Of a DNA stretch of 7,610 nt, positions 5,481 to 7,610 are shown piece after piece. The notes under the pieces are model-generated. The model had not been told where the DNA came from, did no database searches, and saw only the letters and a program-made list of their open reading frames with translations. This DNA comes from an uncultured Mailhella sp. (GTDB lineage Bacteria > Desulfobacterota > Desulfovibrionia > Desulfovibrionales > Desulfovibrionaceae): positions 1-7,610 of the forward strand of contig CAJJMX010000076.1 in assembly GCA_905192935.1 (NCBI GenBank). Reading direction: 5' to 3'. Within the stretch, counting starts at the first letter, position 1. Every line of letters starts with the position of its first letter. The position numbers and the translations under genes are program-made.

Positions 5481-6218
5481 ATGAAACAGGGAATCTATAC
5501 GATAATCGAACATACGCCGCTTGCGAAGGACGTGTACCGCATGGTGCTTTCCGGCGACACGTCGGCCATGACCATGCCGGGGCAGTTCGTGGAGATCAGC
5601 CTTCCGGGCTGTTTCCTGCGCCGTCCCATATCCGTGTGCGACTACGACGAGAAGACCATCACCCTCATTTACAAGGTCGTGGGACAGGGCACGGACGCCA
5701 TGGCGCAGATGAAGGAAGGCGACGCTCTCGACGTTCTTACCGGACTCGGCCACGGCTTTGACGTGGAAAAAAGCGGCGAGTCGCCCCTTCTCGTGGGCGG
5801 CGGCGTGGGCGTGCCCCCGCTGTTCAATCTTGCAAGGAAGCTTGTGGCCGCAGGACGCTCCGTCACGGTCATTCTCGGCTTCAACAGGGCGGAGGAGATA
5901 TTCTACGCGCGCGAGTTCGAGAAGATCGGCGCGCGCGTCATCGTGACCACCGTGGACGGCAGCGTGGGCGTGAAGGGATTCGTCACCGACGCGCTTCCCG
6001 AGGATTTCAGCTATGTCTACAGCTGCGGCCCCATGCCCATGCTCCGCGCCCTCTACAGGGCCGCGCAGGGCAAGGGCGGCGAGTTCAGCCTCGAGGAGCG
6101 CATGGGCTGCGGCTTCGGCGCGTGCATGGGATGCAGCATCATGACGAAGGAAGGCAGCAGGCGCGTGTGCAAGGACGGACCCGTGTTCGACAAGGAGGTG
6201 CTGGAATGGCAGATCTGA
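5481..6218 (+). CDS. pyrK: dihydroorotate dehydrogenase electron transfer subunit PyrK
   Basis: PyrK carries FAD and a [2Fe-2S] cluster and passes electrons from PyrD-bound FMN to NAD+, in a PyrD2-PyrK2 complex. The 245 residues show, in order: RRPIS (47-51, FAD site), GGGVGVPP (106-113, nucleotide-binding glycines of the ferredoxin-reductase fold), SCGPMPM (181-187) and the cluster loop MGCGFGACMGCS...VCKDGPVF with Cys210, Cys215, Cys218 and Cys230. All four cluster cysteines are intact. I chose the ATG at 5481 because GGAG (5472-5475) is 5 bases upstream; the in-frame ATG at 5466 has no such site. Its last 13 bases overlap pyrD, its obligate partner. Related reductase subunits (GltA/NfnA, sulfite reductase) are less likely given this neighbour. 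Confidence 0.95.
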   Translation: MKQGIYTIIEHTPLAKDVYRMVLSGDTSAMTMPGQFVEISLPGCFLRRPISVCDYDEKTITLIYKVVGQGTDAMAQMKEGDALDVLTGLGHGFDVEKSGESPLLVGGGVGVPPLFNLARKLVAAGRSVTVILGFNRAEEIFYAREFEKIGARVIVTTVDGSVGVKGFVTDALPEDFSYVYSCGPMPMLRALYRAAQGKGGEFSLEERMGCGFGACMGCSIMTKEGSRRVCKDGPVFDKEVLEWQI

Positions 6219-7117
6219 AAGTAACGCTGAGCGGGCTGGAACTCGACAACCCGATCATCCCGGCGAGCGGCACCTTCGGCTACGGCTACGAGTTCGCCGA
6301 GCTCTACGACATCAACATGCTCGGCTCCTTCTCCTTCAAGGGCACCACGCTCGAGCCGCGCTTCGGCAATCCCACGCCGCGCATCGCGGAGACCCCCGCG
6401 GGCATGATAAACGCCGTGGGCATGCAGAATCCCGGCATAGACAGGGTCATCTCCGAAGAGCTGCCCCGTCTCAAGAAGTGCTTCCACAAGAAGGTCGTCG
6501 CCAACATCGGCGGTTTTTCCGTGGACGAGTACGCCGAGTGCTGCGCGCGCATCGACGGCGAGGAGCAGGTGGGGCTCATCGAAGTGAACGTGAGCTGTCC
6601 CAACGTGCACAACGGCTGCATGAGCTTCGGCACGGATCCTCTCGGCATATCCGCCGTGACCAAGGCCGTGAAGGCCGTGACGAAGAAGCCCGTGTACGTG
6701 AAGCTCTCGCCCAACGTCACGGACATCGTGCCTCTTGCGGTAGCGGCGGCCGAGGCCGGAGCCGACGGCATAAGCCTCATCAACACGCTGCTCGGCATGC
6801 GCATCGATCTGCGCACGAAAAAGCCCGTCATCGCCAACAAGATGGGCGGTTTTTCCGGCAGCGCCATACTGCCCGTGGCGCTGCGCATGGTCTATCAGGT
6901 CTATGAGGCCGTGAAGCTGCCCATCATCGGCATGGGCGGCATAAGCTCGGCGCGCGACGTGGTGGAAATGATGCTTGCGGGCGCCACGGCCGTGGAAGTG
7001 GGCGCGGCCAACCTCGTCGACCCGTGGGCCTGTCCGAAAATCCTGGCCGAACTGCCCTCCGTCATGGAGCAGTACGGCATAAGCTCCCTCAGGGACATCA
7101 TCGGAGGAGCGCACTGA
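6206..7117 (+). CDS. pyrD: dihydroorotate dehydrogenase catalytic subunit, NAD-linked class 1B
   Basis: PyrD oxidises dihydroorotate to orotate on FMN. The class 1B form works with PyrK and NAD+ rather than membrane quinones, as suits an anaerobe. The 303 residues form the expected TIM barrel: PASGTFG (19-25), SFKGTT with Lys45, INAVGMQNPG with Asn69 and Asn75 (orotate contacts in the family), NVSCPN (128-133) with catalytic-base Cys131, KLSPN (166-170) and the FMN phosphate strands GMGGI (242-246) and VGAAN (265-269). A cysteine base, rather than serine, separates it from class 2 enzymes. The start at 6206 has AGGAGGT (6193-6199) 6 bases upstream, inside pyrK. The reading frame is open further upstream, but that part is pyrK in another frame. 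Confidence 0.96.
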   Translation: MADLKVTLSGLELDNPIIPASGTFGYGYEFAELYDINMLGSFSFKGTTLEPRFGNPTPRIAETPAGMINAVGMQNPGIDRVISEELPRLKKCFHKKVVANIGGFSVDEYAECCARIDGEEQVGLIEVNVSCPNVHNGCMSFGTDPLGISAVTKAVKAVTKKPVYVKLSPNVTDIVPLAVAAAEAGADGISLINTLLGMRIDLRTKKPVIANKMGGFSGSAILPVALRMVYQVYEAVKLPIIGMGGISSARDVVEMMLAGATAVEVGAANLVDPWACPKILAELPSVMEQYGISSLRDIIGGAH

Positions 7118-7610
7118 TGCGTGATCTCAAAAAGGACGTCATGGTGGCCTGCGACTTCAGCAGCAGGGCGGAAGTCATGGACTTTCTCGACCTCTTCACC
7201 GAAGAGAAGCCCTTCGTGAAGATAGGCATGGAACTCTACTATGCCGAAGGCCCCGACATCGTGCGCGCCGTGAAGGCCCGGGGACACAGGATCTTCCTCG
7301 ATCTCAAGCTGCACGACATCCCCAACACCGTGCGCAAGGCCATGGCCGTGCTCTCTTCGCTCGACGTGGACATGTGCAATCTGCACGCCGCAGGCACCGT
7401 GCCCATGATGGAGGAGGCTCTGAAGGGTCTCACCCGTCCTGACGGCACGAGGCCTCTTCTCATCGCGGTCACGCAGCTCACCTCCACGAGCGAGGAGAGG
7501 ATGCGCGAGGATCTGCTCATCGAGCGGCCCATGGAGGAAGTGGTCATGCACTACGCCTCGCGCGCCCGTGCGGCGGGCCTCGACGGCGTGGTCTGCTCTC
7601 CGCTCGAGGC
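7117..7610 (+). CDS. pyrF: orotidine 5'-phosphate decarboxylase (5' part, runs off the window)
   Basis: PyrF decarboxylates OMP to UMP, the last step of the pathway. The frame starts at ATG 7117-7119, sharing one base with the pyrD stop (TGATG), with GGAGGAG (7103-7109) 7 bases upstream. The 164 complete codons in the window begin MRDLKKDVMVACDFSS and include KIGMELYYAEGP (35-46) and the active-site signature FLDLKLHDIPNTV (60-72), with Asp62, Lys64 and Asp67 as the charged catalytic network. GLDGVVCSPLEA follows at the window edge. That is roughly two thirds of the usual 230-240 residues, so the phosphate-binding C-terminus lies outside. Tight coupling to pyrD fixes it as the fourth operon gene. 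Confidence 0.95.
   Translation, partial: MRDLKKDVMVACDFSSRAEVMDFLDLFTEEKPFVKIGMELYYAEGPDIVRAVKARGHRIFLDLKLHDIPNTVRKAMAVLSSLDVDMCNLHAAGTVPMMEEALKGLTRPDGTRPLLIAVTQLTSTSEERMREDLLIERPMEEVVMHYASRARAAGLDGVVCSPLE

Noticed and set aside
4329..5753. 474-codon open frame antisense to pyrC and pyrK
   Set aside because: It is His/Gly/Arg-rich antisense reading of genes with complete catalytic motifs, with no start signals.

Overview
The window is about 7.6 kb of GC-rich, densely coded chromosome with no mobile elements, RNA genes, CRISPR arrays or phage genes. The genes are housekeeping biosynthesis genes. The best guess for the organism is an anaerobic delta-proteobacterium near Desulfovibrionaceae (Desulfovibrio/Bilophila/Mailhella-like). 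This rests on composition, the ArgD N-terminus, the class I dihydroorotase and the NAD-linked PyrK/PyrDB dihydroorotate dehydrogenase. It is inference from memory of related proteins, not a database match.

Layout. Bases 1-35 hold what looks like the last codons of a plus-strand gene. Bases 36-215 are a convergent intergenic region. A minus-strand operon follows, read right to left: maf (1850-2491), thiM (1041-1853) and thiE (216-863). maf and thiM overlap by ATGA, and a 177-base spacer separates thiM from thiE. A divergent intergenic region (2492-2754) carries a good sigma70-type promoter for argD (2755-3960), which ends in a textbook intrinsic terminator (3966-3992). A 167-base leader with several hairpins then precedes a plus-strand pyrimidine operon: pyrC (4128-5396), pyrK (5481-6218), pyrD (6206-7117) and pyrF (7117 to the window end, incomplete). 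The last three genes are translationally coupled.

How the genes work together. ThiM phosphorylates salvaged hydroxyethylthiazole, and ThiE joins the product to HMP pyrophosphate to give thiamine phosphate. Maf is a nucleotide-sanitising pyrophosphatase, apparently a passenger in the same transcript. PyrC, PyrK+PyrD and PyrF supply dihydroorotase, dihydroorotate dehydrogenase and OMP decarboxylase; carAB, pyrB and pyrE are not in the window. ArgD belongs to arginine (and possibly lysine) synthesis, which shares carbamoyl phosphate with the pyrimidine route.

I see no evidence for a new multi-gene system here. The points worth a second look are all in non-coding DNA: a pair of mutually exclusive hairpins at the thiE ribosome binding site, a terminator-like hairpin with an alternative fold in the pyrC leader, and a palindrome over the -10 box of the argD promoter.
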